NCBI RefSeq assembly: GCF_001602095.1
Contig: NZ_CP014991.1
Coordinates: 1,240,001 to 1,304,000 of the forward strand
Direction of reading: 5' to 3'
DNA: 64,000 nucleotides
Origin: Helicobacter himalayensis
GTDB lineage: Bacteria > Campylobacterota > Campylobacteria > Campylobacterales > Helicobacteraceae
Shown: positions 57,010 to 64,000 of the stretch, piece after piece
Numbering within the stretch: the stretch's first letter is position 1
Layout of the letters: each line of letters begins with the position of its first letter
Made by a program: the position numbers and the translations under genes
Notes under the pieces: generated by a model
Seen by the model: the letters and a program-made list of their open reading frames with translations, nothing else
The model's database searches: none
Told to the model about the DNA's origin: nothing

Positions 57010-59043
57010 ATGCCTATTTCACTTCTAAACGCACAACAGCGCGCTGCTGCAAGCGCGCCACGCGGATATAATCTCATCATCGCTTCGGCTGGCACAGGCA
57101 AAACTTCCACGATTGTGGGGCGCATCGCGCATCTTTTGCAAAGTGGTGTCGCGCCAAAGGAGATTCTGTTGCTAACTTTTACAAACAAAGCGAGTCAAGA
57201 AATGATAGAGCGCGTGGGTAAATTTTTTAGCCCAAAAGTCGCTGGAGAGATAGAATCTGGTACTTTCCACGCTGTGGCATATCGCTATTTAAAGCAACAT
57301 TCTCAAATCCGCTTAAAACAACCAAAAGAATTAAGAGTGCTTTTTAAGAGCCTCTACGAAAAGCGTGTTTTTCTCAATCGCTCAAGCCAACCGCCCTACT
57401 CAAGCCAATATCTCTATGATATTTACTCACTTTTTATTAATAGTAGTTTTAGCGGAAGCTTTGGTGAGTGGATTACCAAAAGGCAACCTCAACAAGAGGA
57501 ATACACCGCTATTTATGAGGATATGCTTGCAGAATTTACTGAGCTTAAAAAAGCCCATCATTATGCGGATTACAATGATTTGCTACTCCTTTATCGAAAG
57601 GCGATTAGCCAAAAAACACCAGATTTCGCCGAGGTGCTTTGCGATGAGTATCAAGATACTAATCCCCTGCAAGATTCTATCCTTAAAGCACTCAAGCCAG
57701 AAAGTCTTTTTTGTGTGGGTGATTATGACCAAAGCATTTATGCTTTTAATGGTGCGGATATTAGCATTATTAGCAGTTTTGCAAGCACTTATGAAAATGC
57801 AAGAGTCTTTAGTTTAAGCAAAAATTACCGCTCCAGCGCGCAAATTCTCGCTCTTGCAAACAAGGTCATCGAACACAATGAGAGAATCTACCCCAAAAAG
57901 CTTGAAGTCGTTAAGAACGGGAATTTTGAAGCACCAAAACTTTTGGGCTTTGATGAGCTGTTTTTGCAGTATCAAGGAATCGCGCAGGCAATCGCGCAAA
58001 GCAAACACACACATTCTGATATTGCAATCATTTTCCGCAATAACTCAAGCGCTGATGGGCTAGAAGCCAGCCTAAGAACACTCAATATCCCGTGCAAGCG
58101 CAAGGGAAGCTCGAGCTTTTTTGAAAGTAAAGAGGTTGTGCTTTTGCTTGATTTATGTGCGATTGTCACACATAAAAGCGATATGATGGCGTATATCAAC
58201 GCGCTAAGTTATGGTAAAGGTATAGGAAGCGCGGTGGCAAGAGATTTATTTGAATCTTTATTGCGACTTGGCGATGGAAATGCGTTGCAAGGGCTTTTTA
58301 AGCCAAATCTTTCCGTGAGAAGTTTCGAGCAAAAAGCAAAAAACACGCAACTAGGACTTTTTGATGATTTTTTTGCATTACAAGCAAAAGAGCGTTTTAA
58401 CGCGCTGTTAGATAAAAATTTTGCCTCACACCCACTTTTTGAACACCCAAAGCTGAATGCTCAAAGCGCGGAATTTCTCAATGAATTTTACCTTTTGCTT
58501 TCTCAAACAAAAGAGCTAAAAACCCCAAAATACCTTATTTTGCAAATTTCACAAAGCACATTTTTTCAAAAAATTACACACACACTTGCAAAAGAGCGCG
58601 CAAAAAACAAAGATGGCAGTATAGATTCTCCAAAAGAGGAAAAAGCAAAGGAGAATATCGCGCGCAAAATCTCTCTCCTGCACGACTTAGCGCGTAGCTA
58701 TCAAGATATGTCAAGCTTCTTAAATGCGATGGTGCTCATCTCAACGGAGGCAAGTGAGGGTAATGGCGTGAATCTGCTAAGCGTGCATGCGAGCAAGGGA
58801 TTGGAGTTTAGAGATGTGTATGTGGTGGATTTGATGGAGGGCAGATTCCCAAACATTAAGCTTGTAAATAAGGGTGGAAGCATTGAAGAGGAACGGCGAC
58901 TTTTTTATGTCGCGCTCACGCGTGCAAAGGAGAATCTCATTTTGTCTTACGCGCTCAAAGATGTGTTAAAAAATATCGATTATGTGCCCTCGCGTTTTTT
59001 GTATGAAGCAAATCTTTTACAAAAAGAGAGCGAAAGTTCTTGA
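57010..59043 (+). CDS. ATP-dependent DNA helicase, UvrD/PcrA/Rep family
   Basis: 3'-5' superfamily 1A helicase of 677 residues. Motifs in order: Q-type LNAQQRAAASAPRG, Walker A ASAGTGKTSTIVGRI, Ia LLTFTNKASQEM, II CDEYQDTNPLQ, III GDYDQSIYAFNGAD, IV SLSKNYRSSAQIL, V NLLSVHASKGLEFRDVYVVDLMEG and VI ERRLFYVALTRAKENL. It is shorter than UvrD of E. coli (720). The choice between UvrD, PcrA and Rep cannot be made by eye. Its stop codon overlaps the tRNA-Lys promoter. Confidence 0.95.
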   Translation: MPISLLNAQQRAAASAPRGYNLIIASAGTGKTSTIVGRIAHLLQSGVAPKEILLLTFTNKASQEMIERVGKFFSPKVAGEIESGTFHAVAYRYLKQHSQIRLKQPKELRVLFKSLYEKRVFLNRSSQPPYSSQYLYDIYSLFINSSFSGSFGEWITKRQPQQEEYTAIYEDMLAEFTELKKAHHYADYNDLLLLYRKAISQKTPDFAEVLCDEYQDTNPLQDSILKALKPESLFCVGDYDQSIYAFNGADISIISSFASTYENARVFSLSKNYRSSAQILALANKVIEHNERIYPKKLEVVKNGNFEAPKLLGFDELFLQYQGIAQAIAQSKHTHSDIAIIFRNNSSADGLEASLRTLNIPCKRKGSSSFFESKEVVLLLDLCAIVTHKSDMMAYINALSYGKGIGSAVARDLFESLLRLGDGNALQGLFKPNLSVRSFEQKAKNTQLGLFDDFFALQAKERFNALLDKNFASHPLFEHPKLNAQSAEFLNEFYLLLSQTKELKTPKYLILQISQSTFFQKITHTLAKERAKNKDGSIDSPKEEKAKENIARKISLLHDLARSYQDMSSFLNAMVLISTEASEGNGVNLLSVHASKGLEFRDVYVVDLMEGRFPNIKLVNKGGSIEEERRLFYVALTRAKENLILSYALKDVLKNIDYVPSRFLYEANLLQKESESS

Positions 59044-59068
59044 CAAAGGCGCATAAAATCACTATAAT
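59040..59068 (+). promoter_or_regulatory. Sigma-70 promoter of the tRNA cluster
   Basis: TTGACA (59040-59045) and TATAAT (59063-59068) with 17-bp spacing, consensus at both boxes. The -35 box includes the stop codon of the helicase gene. Confidence 0.85.
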
Positions 59069-59112
59069 TTTGCCTTTTGAAACAGCCGCACTTTATTTTT
59101 GCTTAATTAAAT

Positions 59113-59188
<76 letters not shown>

Positions 59189-59261
59189 CCATTTTCTAGT
59201 TTTCCAAAGTTTTTAGGATTCTCTTAAAGTTTTTCTAGCTTTGGTGTTTTTAAATAAAAGT

Positions 59262-59336
59262 GGCCCCGTCATCTAGCGGTTAGGATACCACCCTTTCACG
59301 GTGGCTACAGGGGTTCGAGTCCCCTCGGGGTCACCA
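59262..59336 (+). tRNA. tRNA-Glu (TTC)
   Basis: 75-nt cloverleaf. Acceptor GGCCCCG pairs with CGGGGTC (one G-U), anticodon stem CCACC/GGTGG encloses CTTTCAC, T arm has GGTTCGAGTCC, CCA encoded. Confidence 0.96.
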
Positions 59337-59352
59337 CTTTTATTTCCCATTT

Positions 59353-59428
59353 GGTCGCTTAGCTCAGTTGGTAGAGCGCCACCCTTACAAGGTGGATGTC
59401 ATAAGTTCGAGTCTTATAGCGACCACCA
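59353..59428 (+). tRNA. tRNA-Val (TAC)
   Basis: 76-nt cloverleaf. Acceptor GGTCGCT pairs with AGCGACC, anticodon stem CCACC/GGTGG encloses CTTACAA, T arm ATAAG/CTTAT, CCA encoded. Confidence 0.96.
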
Positions 59429-59465
59429 CTTTGCCACTTTTTTAAGAATCTTGTGGAATATTTTT

Positions 59466-59542
59466 GGAGCGGTAGTTCAGTTGGTTAGAATACCTGCCTG
59501 TCACGCAGGGGGTCGCGGGTTCGAGCCCCGTCCGTTCCGCCA
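59466..59542 (+). tRNA. tRNA-Asp (GTC)
   Basis: 77-nt cloverleaf. Acceptor GGAGCGG pairs with CCGTTCC (one G-U), anticodon stem CCTGC/GCAGG encloses CTGTCAC, T arm CGGG/CCCG, discriminator G and encoded CCA. Last of the group. Confidence 0.96.
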
Positions 59543-59840
59543 CTTTTTCATAATTTACCCACCTTACGCACTTACCCCACCTTACGCACAAGGTTAGCCT
59601 ACTTTTTTAATACTTAGCCCAAAACCCATCTTATCGAGCCCATCTTGCCACCTTAAAACATTTTTACTCTTTTTTCAAAATCAACAACACAAGTAATAAC
59701 AAACAATAAAAAGTTACAAATCGCCAACCTTCCCTAGCATATTTTTACAAAGCAGACAATACTCTTTAAACTTTCTGCTATACTTCCACACTTGGACTAC
59801 AAGTTTTTCGACTTCAGATTAAAATTTAAAAGGAACGGAT
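59543..59840 (+). promoter_or_regulatory. Gap between tRNA cluster and porin gene
   Basis: 298 bp. A short imperfect direct repeat TTACCC(C)CACCTTACGCAC occurs twice between about 59555 and 59590. TATACT at 59779-59784 is a plausible -10 box for the porin, with AAAAGGAACG as ribosome site. Nothing else stands out. Confidence 0.4.
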
Positions 59841-61172
59841 ATGAAAAAATTTGTCTTTTCTCTTGTGCCTTTTGCGATGACAGGCGCGCTGCACGCATTT
59901 GACTACAAAGTGAATGGCACAGCAGAGACTTTCACAAAATGGGGTTTTAATAATCAAGCGCTAAATATCCAAAGAGGTATCGCGCCAACTGAAAGCTTCA
60001 CAACGCTTTTTAGTCAGCTTAATATCAATGCGGATTTGGGCGCAGGGTTTGAAGTCGGGCTTGGCGGTGCGATAGGCGGACTTGCCTTTGACTCTACTAC
60101 CAACGCTCCAGCAACCACAAATGGCGCCGTAGGCACTCCCGTGCAAAACTCATATTATGGCGTGAGCTGGGATAAGGCTTCTTTGCAAAATTATATGGTG
60201 CAAAATGCCTTCGCGCAGTATAATTCTAACAATGTCTATCTCAAGCTTGGGCGCTATGAATCAGGTAAAGTAGGTAAATATTTTAGTGGCTACAATCAAG
60301 GTGCTGAGGGCTACATAACCTTTAGCGCATTTAAAGTTTGGGGTTTTTGGTCTAACCGCAGAGCATTTGCCTACAATCAATGGTTTAATGACTTTTACCG
60401 CGTGCATGGGAAAGATTCCAAAGGGCACAATCGCCAAACCTACGCATTTGGTGTCGATGCAACATTTGGCGGATTTGGCGCATCACTTTTCACTTATTTT
60501 GTGCCTACGAAATTTACAGCTCCCGGCGCTAGTTTAAGCTATGATACAAACCCACAATTTGATGGTAGTGGCGTGCGTACCATTATCAAAGCCAATGCAA
60601 TTTTCCCTCAAAAAAACGCTGGCTTTAATAGTTTAGGTCGCAATTGGGGCGTTATAGAATCAAGCACTGCTTCGCTTTTATTAGATTTAAAAACTCAAGT
60701 CAATAACTTCTCATTTGGCGCAGGGGTTTATAAAAACTTTGGCAATGCAAACGCACTCATTGGGACTTGGGGAAATCCGCTCAACGCTTTGCTTGACATT
60801 TGGACAGCAAGCGCATACGAGCAAGGAGCAGCACTCAATGATATTGTAGGCAAAGATGCATTTACAGGTTTTGGCTTTGTGGGCGCGACACACGGCGCGC
60901 TTGATTGGCAGATTCTCGCGCGCGGGACAAATTCACCCAGAAGCGCAGAATCTAGCCTTGCACTCATCCTCAAATACAAGCTCCGAGAAGATATTAGCGT
61001 GGGTGGGAAAATTGAAGGCTTTATAGACACAACAAAAGCCGGCTACAATCCCATTTATGGCTATTATAGAGTAAATGGTGGCAGCGGCGGAATTGATAAC
61101 ACAGGCGGAATTGCACAAAAGCGCACAGACGACAGAAGCCATATATTCTTTTATATCGCGCATAGTTTTTAG
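59841..61172 (+). CDS. Outer-membrane porin-like protein (Hof/Opr type)
   Basis: 443 residues. Signal peptide MKKFVFSLVPFAMTGALHA, then a beta-rich body with repeated aromatic strand ends (FDYKVNGTAETFTKWGFNN, YLKLGRYESGKVGKYFSGYNQGAEGYITF, FGASLFTYFVPTKF) and a terminal IFFYIAHSF with Phe at the end. The layout matches the OprD-like/Hof outer-membrane proteins of Helicobacter. The segment LKLGRYESGKVGKYFSGYNQGAEGY recalls the OprD motif. Substrate unknown. Monocistronic, with folE 30 bp downstream. Confidence 0.8.
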   Translation: MKKFVFSLVPFAMTGALHAFDYKVNGTAETFTKWGFNNQALNIQRGIAPTESFTTLFSQLNINADLGAGFEVGLGGAIGGLAFDSTTNAPATTNGAVGTPVQNSYYGVSWDKASLQNYMVQNAFAQYNSNNVYLKLGRYESGKVGKYFSGYNQGAEGYITFSAFKVWGFWSNRRAFAYNQWFNDFYRVHGKDSKGHNRQTYAFGVDATFGGFGASLFTYFVPTKFTAPGASLSYDTNPQFDGSGVRTIIKANAIFPQKNAGFNSLGRNWGVIESSTASLLLDLKTQVNNFSFGAGVYKNFGNANALIGTWGNPLNALLDIWTASAYEQGAALNDIVGKDAFTGFGFVGATHGALDWQILARGTNSPRSAESSLALILKYKLREDISVGGKIEGFIDTTKAGYNPIYGYYRVNGGSGGIDNTGGIAQKRTDDRSHIFFYIAHSF

Positions 61173-61202
61173 GTATTTTACAAACACAAAAGTAGCTAGC
61201 CA

Positions 61203-61766
61203 ATGGGACACAATCGTTTGCTAGAGCAATTTAGTGGATTTTTTCACACACTTTGTGAGAATCTTGGTGAAAATCCCAAGCGCGAGGGTTTAAAGCAAAC
61301 GCCACAGCGCGCAGTGCAGTCTTTTAGCGACTTATTGAGTGGCTATAAGCAAGACCCAAAGGAATTGCTAGGCGCGACCTTTCAAGAGGGTGTGTGTGAT
61401 GAAATGGTGATTGCTAAAGATATTGAATTTTATTCTATGTGCGAACATCATTTGTTGCCATTTTTTGGACACATTAGCATAGGCTACATTCCCGATGGGC
61501 GCATCGCCGGGCTTAGCGCGCTGGCTAGGGTGGTGGAGGCGTATGCGCGAAGACTGCAGATTCAAGAAACGCTAACAGAGCAAATCGCCCAATGCCTCCT
61601 TGATACACTCAAGCCAAAAGGTGTCATCGTCACCTCGCAGGCGCGTCATCTCTGTATGAGTATGCGTGGCGTGCAGAAAAATCCTATCATTATCACTTCC
61701 GCGCTACGCGGACTTTTTAAAAGCGACCCCCGCACCCGCGCGGAGTTTATGCAGTTAGTGAAATAA
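61203..61766 (+). CDS. folE: GTP cyclohydrolase I
   Basis: First step of folate synthesis (GTP to dihydroneopterin triphosphate). 187 residues: ENPKREGLKQTPQRAVQSF, FYSMCEHHLLPFFGHISIGYIP (zinc-binding Cys/His), GLSALARVVEAYARRLQIQE, and QARHLCMSMRGVQKNPIIITSALRG with the second zinc Cys. The ribosome site is weak, and the gene may rely on transcription from the porin promoter. Confidence 0.96.
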   Translation: MGHNRLLEQFSGFFHTLCENLGENPKREGLKQTPQRAVQSFSDLLSGYKQDPKELLGATFQEGVCDEMVIAKDIEFYSMCEHHLLPFFGHISIGYIPDGRIAGLSALARVVEAYARRLQIQETLTEQIAQCLLDTLKPKGVIVTSQARHLCMSMRGVQKNPIIITSALRGLFKSDPRTRAEFMQLVK

Positions 61767-61817
61767 GAATCTTGAAAAAATGCTACACGCGTTTCAAAAA
61801 ACCTCAAAGGAGCAATG

Positions 61818-62658
61818 ATGAAAATGCTAAATTTTGCCTGCGGAGCGAGGATTGCTAAAGGTTGGGAAAATATCGACTTTAGCCCGATTGATAAAAATGT
61901 AAAAAAAGTTAATTTACTTTCTCAATTGCCATATAAAGAAAATTACTTTGATGTAGCTTATAGCAGCCATTTTTTGGAGCATTTGACACCAGAAAATGCA
62001 CGCAAGATTCTTGCCGAAATCAAACGCGTTTTAAAGCCCAATGGGATTTTGCGTATTGTCGTGCCAGATTTAGAAAATCTTTGCGTTAATTACCTGCAAA
62101 GTCTCAATAAACTTAAGCCTCTAATGGGGGGGGGGGGCAAGTAGCCTTAAGCAAGATGAAGAAATATATTATGATTGGTTGCTTATTGAGCTTTTTGATC
62201 AAATGGTGAGAGTAAAAAGCGGTGGGGAAATGCTCGCCTGTTTTAACAAAGTCAAACAAACACAAAATACTAAGCTCGCAAAATTTATCAAAAAGCGCGT
62301 GGGCGATGACATTCTAGCGCAACCCAAACAGCCACAAACCACAAAACTTGCAAAAATTACAAAAGATAAAATCTTTAATAAATTTCTTTCTCTTTATCTT
62401 AAAGCCTTGCGCGCACTTGTGCCAAATAACTTGCGCGATGAAGTATTTATCACCACAAGTATTGGCGAAAGGCATAAATGGATGTATGATGCTTTTTCAC
62501 TTTCGCGTCTGCTAGATTCTGAAGGTTTTAGGGATATAAAGGTGCTTGACTTCAAAACTTCCAACATTCCAAATTTTGAAACATATTTGCTTGATATGAA
62601 TGCCGACAAAAGCCCATATAAAGGAGTTTCGAGCCTTTATATGGAATGCGTGAAGTAG
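61818..62658 (+). CDS. Phase-variable SAM-dependent methyltransferase (OFF)
   Basis: Class I methyltransferase split by a G12 tract (62126-62137). The N-terminal part has LNFACGARIAKGWENIDF (SAM loop), VAYSSHFLEHLTPENARKIL and VLKPNGILRIVVPDLENL, typical of Methyltransf_11 enzymes. It stops as GGGK-TAG after the tract. The other frame continues ASSLKQDEEIYYDWLLIELFDQ and runs to 62658. With 11 G the parts join into about 279 residues. AAAGGAG precedes three close ATGs; 61818 has the best spacing. Adjacent to a glycosyltransferase, so glycan modification is likely. Convergent stop codons lie in a hairpin. Confidence 0.85.
62126..62137 (+). repeat. Poly-G contingency tract (G12)
   Basis: Twelve G residues inside the methyltransferase gene. 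11 or 14 would be ON; the assembled 12 leads to TAG two codons past the tract. Confidence 0.9.
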
Positions 62659-62676
62659 CTTATCTAGCTACTTCAC
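62650..62676. terminator. Inverted repeat containing both convergent stop codons
   Basis: GTGAAGTAGCT (62650-62660) and AGCTACTTCAC (62666-62676) form a perfect 11-bp stem with a 5-nt loop. The TAG of the methyltransferase and the TAA of the opposing glycosyltransferase both fall in it. No T run follows on either strand. Confidence 0.6.
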
Positions 62677-64000
62677 CTAGCCTAGCCCTTCTCCCTTTCC
62701 GCCACCGCCTGAACTCACGCTCTAAGTCCTTTTGCCATAGGTAAAAACGATGGATTCTGCTTGTGATTGGTCGCAAGAGCGGACAAAAGACTAAGACTTT
62801 CTGATAAAAACTTAAACGCGTATTTTTCAAATAAGGCAACAAAATTGAAAGCTTTGGACGCAAATTTAGCGGATCAGCCTTGCAATCAAAGAGCAATAAA
62901 AACTGCTTTGCATAATAAGGCATAAAGGCTTGTTCAAAACTTTGCACCAATTCTTTATTTTCAAAATTTTGTAAAAATTCTAGTGTATGCAAGGTAATGA
63001 GCGCCCACGAACTGGCAAAATTATATTTGCTTACAAGTTTTGTGTTGCCATTAAAATAAGGCAAAAACTTCTCTAAATAGGGAGGGATTTTCACCGCCGC
63101 ATTGTTGTGATTGCAAGTGCTGCCAGCGCGCAAGCGATAGTAATAATACTTCTCTGGCAAGATTAAAATATTTTTAGCCTGCATAAAAAGCAATACGCCA
63201 AAAAGTATATCCTCGTGGTAGATTCCATTTAAAAATCTAAGTTTAACGCTTTGCAGGAAATTAAAATCAATCACAACCCCACGTGTAACGCCAAAATAAT
63301 TTGCTTTTCTCTGTATGGTTTTTTCCAACCAAACAGATGTTGTTAGAAAAGTCGCTTTTGTAATACCCCAAGCTTCCTGCCATGTGCAATCAGGCTGAGT
63401 TGGCTTTTCTATGTCTTCAAAGACTAAGGTGTCATCATAATAAATTATCTGCGCCTTGTTGTCCGCATTCGTCTCCAGACAGGATTGAATGCAAGTCAAA
63501 TGTAGATAATCATCAGAATCCAAAAAGATAATGTAATCAATATGTGGAGGAATATGAATGGTATGTGTGGATTCTAAAGAGTTTAGAGAGTTTAGAGAGT
63601 TTTTGGTGTCATTTTGCAAAGTATTTTCTTGTGCTTTGCTAGCTTGTGTAAAGACTTTCTTGATGTTGTAGGGATTTGGGTTTGTAACTTCATAGGTTTG
63701 TAGAGCTTTTATTCCTTCAATGCTATCGCCTGCGCGGGAGTGAATCCCGCTTGGCTCCGCTTCGCGTTCATACTTTGTATTTTGTTGGTTGATTGGGTTT
63801 GTAGATTCTGCAACGATGTTTGGTTGTTTGGAATCTATTCCTTCAATGCTATCGCCTGCGCGGGAGTGAATCCCGCTTGGCTCCGCTTCGCGTTCATACT
63901 TTGTATTTTGTTGGTTGATTGGGTTTGTAGATTCTGCAACGATGTTTGGTTGTTTGGAATCTATTCCTTCAATGCTATCGCCTGCGCGGGAGTGAATCCC
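62660..64000 (-). CDS. Glycosyltransferase family 2 protein with internal 42-residue repeats (partial, 5' end outside window)
   Basis: The C-terminal 319 residues hold the GT2 core: HIDYIIFLDSDDYLHL (metal-binding DSDD), GVTRGVVIDFNFL, GIYHEDILFGVLLFMQA (ED catalytic region) and a Lys/Arg-rich C-terminus. A TTG at 63619 could be a start, but the frame stays open upstream with no stop to the window edge. It passes through at least two complete 126-bp repeat units (42 codons each) before the segment KALQTYEVTNPNPYNIKKV. A GT2 domain starting at 63619 would lack its nucleotide-binding N-terminus, so the gene very likely begins beyond 64000. The insert lies before the DSDD motif. In-frame NSL triplets at 63576-63603 add to the low-complexity region. 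Confidence 0.8.
   Translation of the reverse strand, partial: GIHSRAGDSIEGIDSKQPNIVAESTNPINQQNTKYEREAEPSGIHSRAGDSIEGIDSKQPNIVAESTNPINQQNTKYEREAEPSGIHSRAGDSIEGIKALQTYEVTNPNPYNIKKVFTQASKAQENTLQNDTKNSLNSLNSLESTHTIHIPPHIDYIIFLDSDDYLHLTCIQSCLETNADNKAQIIYYDDTLVFEDIEKPTQPDCTWQEAWGITKATFLTTSVWLEKTIQRKANYFGVTRGVVIDFNFLQSVKLRFLNGIYHEDILFGVLLFMQAKNILILPEKYYYYRLRAGSTCNHNNAAVKIPPYLEKFLPYFNGNTKLVSKYNFASSWALITLHTLEFLQNFENKELVQSFEQAFMPYYAKQFLLLFDCKADPLNLRPKLSILLPYLKNTRLSFYQKVLVFCPLLRPITSRIHRFYLWQKDLEREFRRWRKGRRARLGEVAR
63576..63603 (-). repeat. 9-bp tandem repeat in glycosyltransferase gene
   Basis: Plus-strand GAGTTTAGA is repeated nearly three times, coding NSL-NSL-NSL on the minus strand. In-frame copy changes would leave the protein intact but alter length. 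Confidence 0.75.
63715..64000 (-). repeat. Tandem array of the dispersed repeat, copies 6-8 (126-bp units)
   Basis: Units start at 63715, 63841 and 63967 (the last cut by the window edge) and look identical by eye. Each holds the palindrome GCGGGAGTGAATCCCGC and flanks with GATTCTGCAACGATGTTTGG. 126 is a multiple of three, and the minus strand reads through as SIEGIDSKQPNIVAESTNPI then NQQNTKYEREAEPSGIHSRAGD. Confidence 0.95.

Noticed and set aside
59301-59597. 98-codon open frame across the tRNA-Glu, -Val and -Asp genes
   Set aside because: It consists of translated tRNA sequence (VGRA, GFEPRPF style), a well-known artefact; the tRNAs themselves are unambiguous.
62660-63619. Glycosyltransferase as a complete 319-residue gene starting at 63619
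   Set aside because: A TTG start would leave a GT2 without its N-terminal nucleotide-binding part, and the frame continues open upstream to the window edge.
63715-64000. CRISPR array
   Set aside because: Units are 126 bp and directly adjacent with no unique spacers, and the frame is open through them.

Overview
The window looks like a chromosomal segment of a Helicobacter, most likely an enterohepatic rather than a gastric species. The evidence is the gene content and order: a nuo operon in which the NuoE and NuoF positions hold the small Helicobacter/Campylobacter-type proteins, a four-subunit porCDAB pyruvate oxidoreductase, and a carbonic anhydrase-kdsA-ribH-nusB-pyrF block that corresponds to H. 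pylori HP0001-HP0005. Poly-G contingency tracts are also typical. The nrfHA nitrite reductase and the purC-purS-purQ genes are not expected in H. pylori. The species assignment is inference.

Layout. 1-8250 (minus): nuoA to nuoJ (nuoJ cut by the window edge). 8251-8684: divergent control region. 8685-13124: TonB-dependent receptor and ppk. 13235-19811: surface-glycan block (gmd, a phase-variable membrane protein, hldE, gmhA, an unknown gene, a phase-variable FkbM methyltransferase). 19832-24194: recR, tRNA-Ala, porCDAB. 24406-28400: outer-membrane protein, CCA-type nucleotidyltransferase, uvrC. 28499-34120 (minus): large TonB receptor, murG, DedA-rhodanese fusion. 34223-37581: carbonic anhydrase, kdsA, ribH, nusB, pyrF. 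37751-40352 (minus): second phase-variable membrane protein and pgeF. 40860-43261: nrfHA. 43415-51542: ATPase, patatin, MerR regulator, plsC, a membrane SH3 protein, purQ/S/C, ctpA. 51735-59043: cdsA, dxr, valS, fliW, a UvrD-type helicase. 59113-59542: tRNA Lys-Glu-Val-Asp. 59841-64000: porin, folE, a phase-variable methyltransferase, and a glycosyltransferase cut by the window edge.

How the genes work together. Pyruvate oxidation by Por and a complex I without canonical NuoE/F fit a flavodoxin/ferredoxin-linked respiratory chain, with NrfHA as a periplasmic nitrite sink. gmd, hldE, gmhA and kdsA supply GDP-sugars, heptose and Kdo for lipopolysaccharide. Four poly-G-switched genes would vary the surface glycan. 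As assembled, all four are OFF, and each would be restored by losing exactly one G.

The most unusual feature is a dispersed repeat of about 120 bp with a palindromic core (GCGGGA-N5-TCCCGC). It has five scattered copies and one tandem array of 126-bp units. It occurs between genes, and also in frame inside two glycan-related genes, where it adds protein sequence. This resembles in principle the Rickettsia palindromic elements. A second genome-wide oddity is extreme enrichment of the heptamer AGATTCT/AGAATCT, which contains the GANTC site and goes with Asp-Ser/Glu-Ser-rich low-complexity inserts in several housekeeping proteins.
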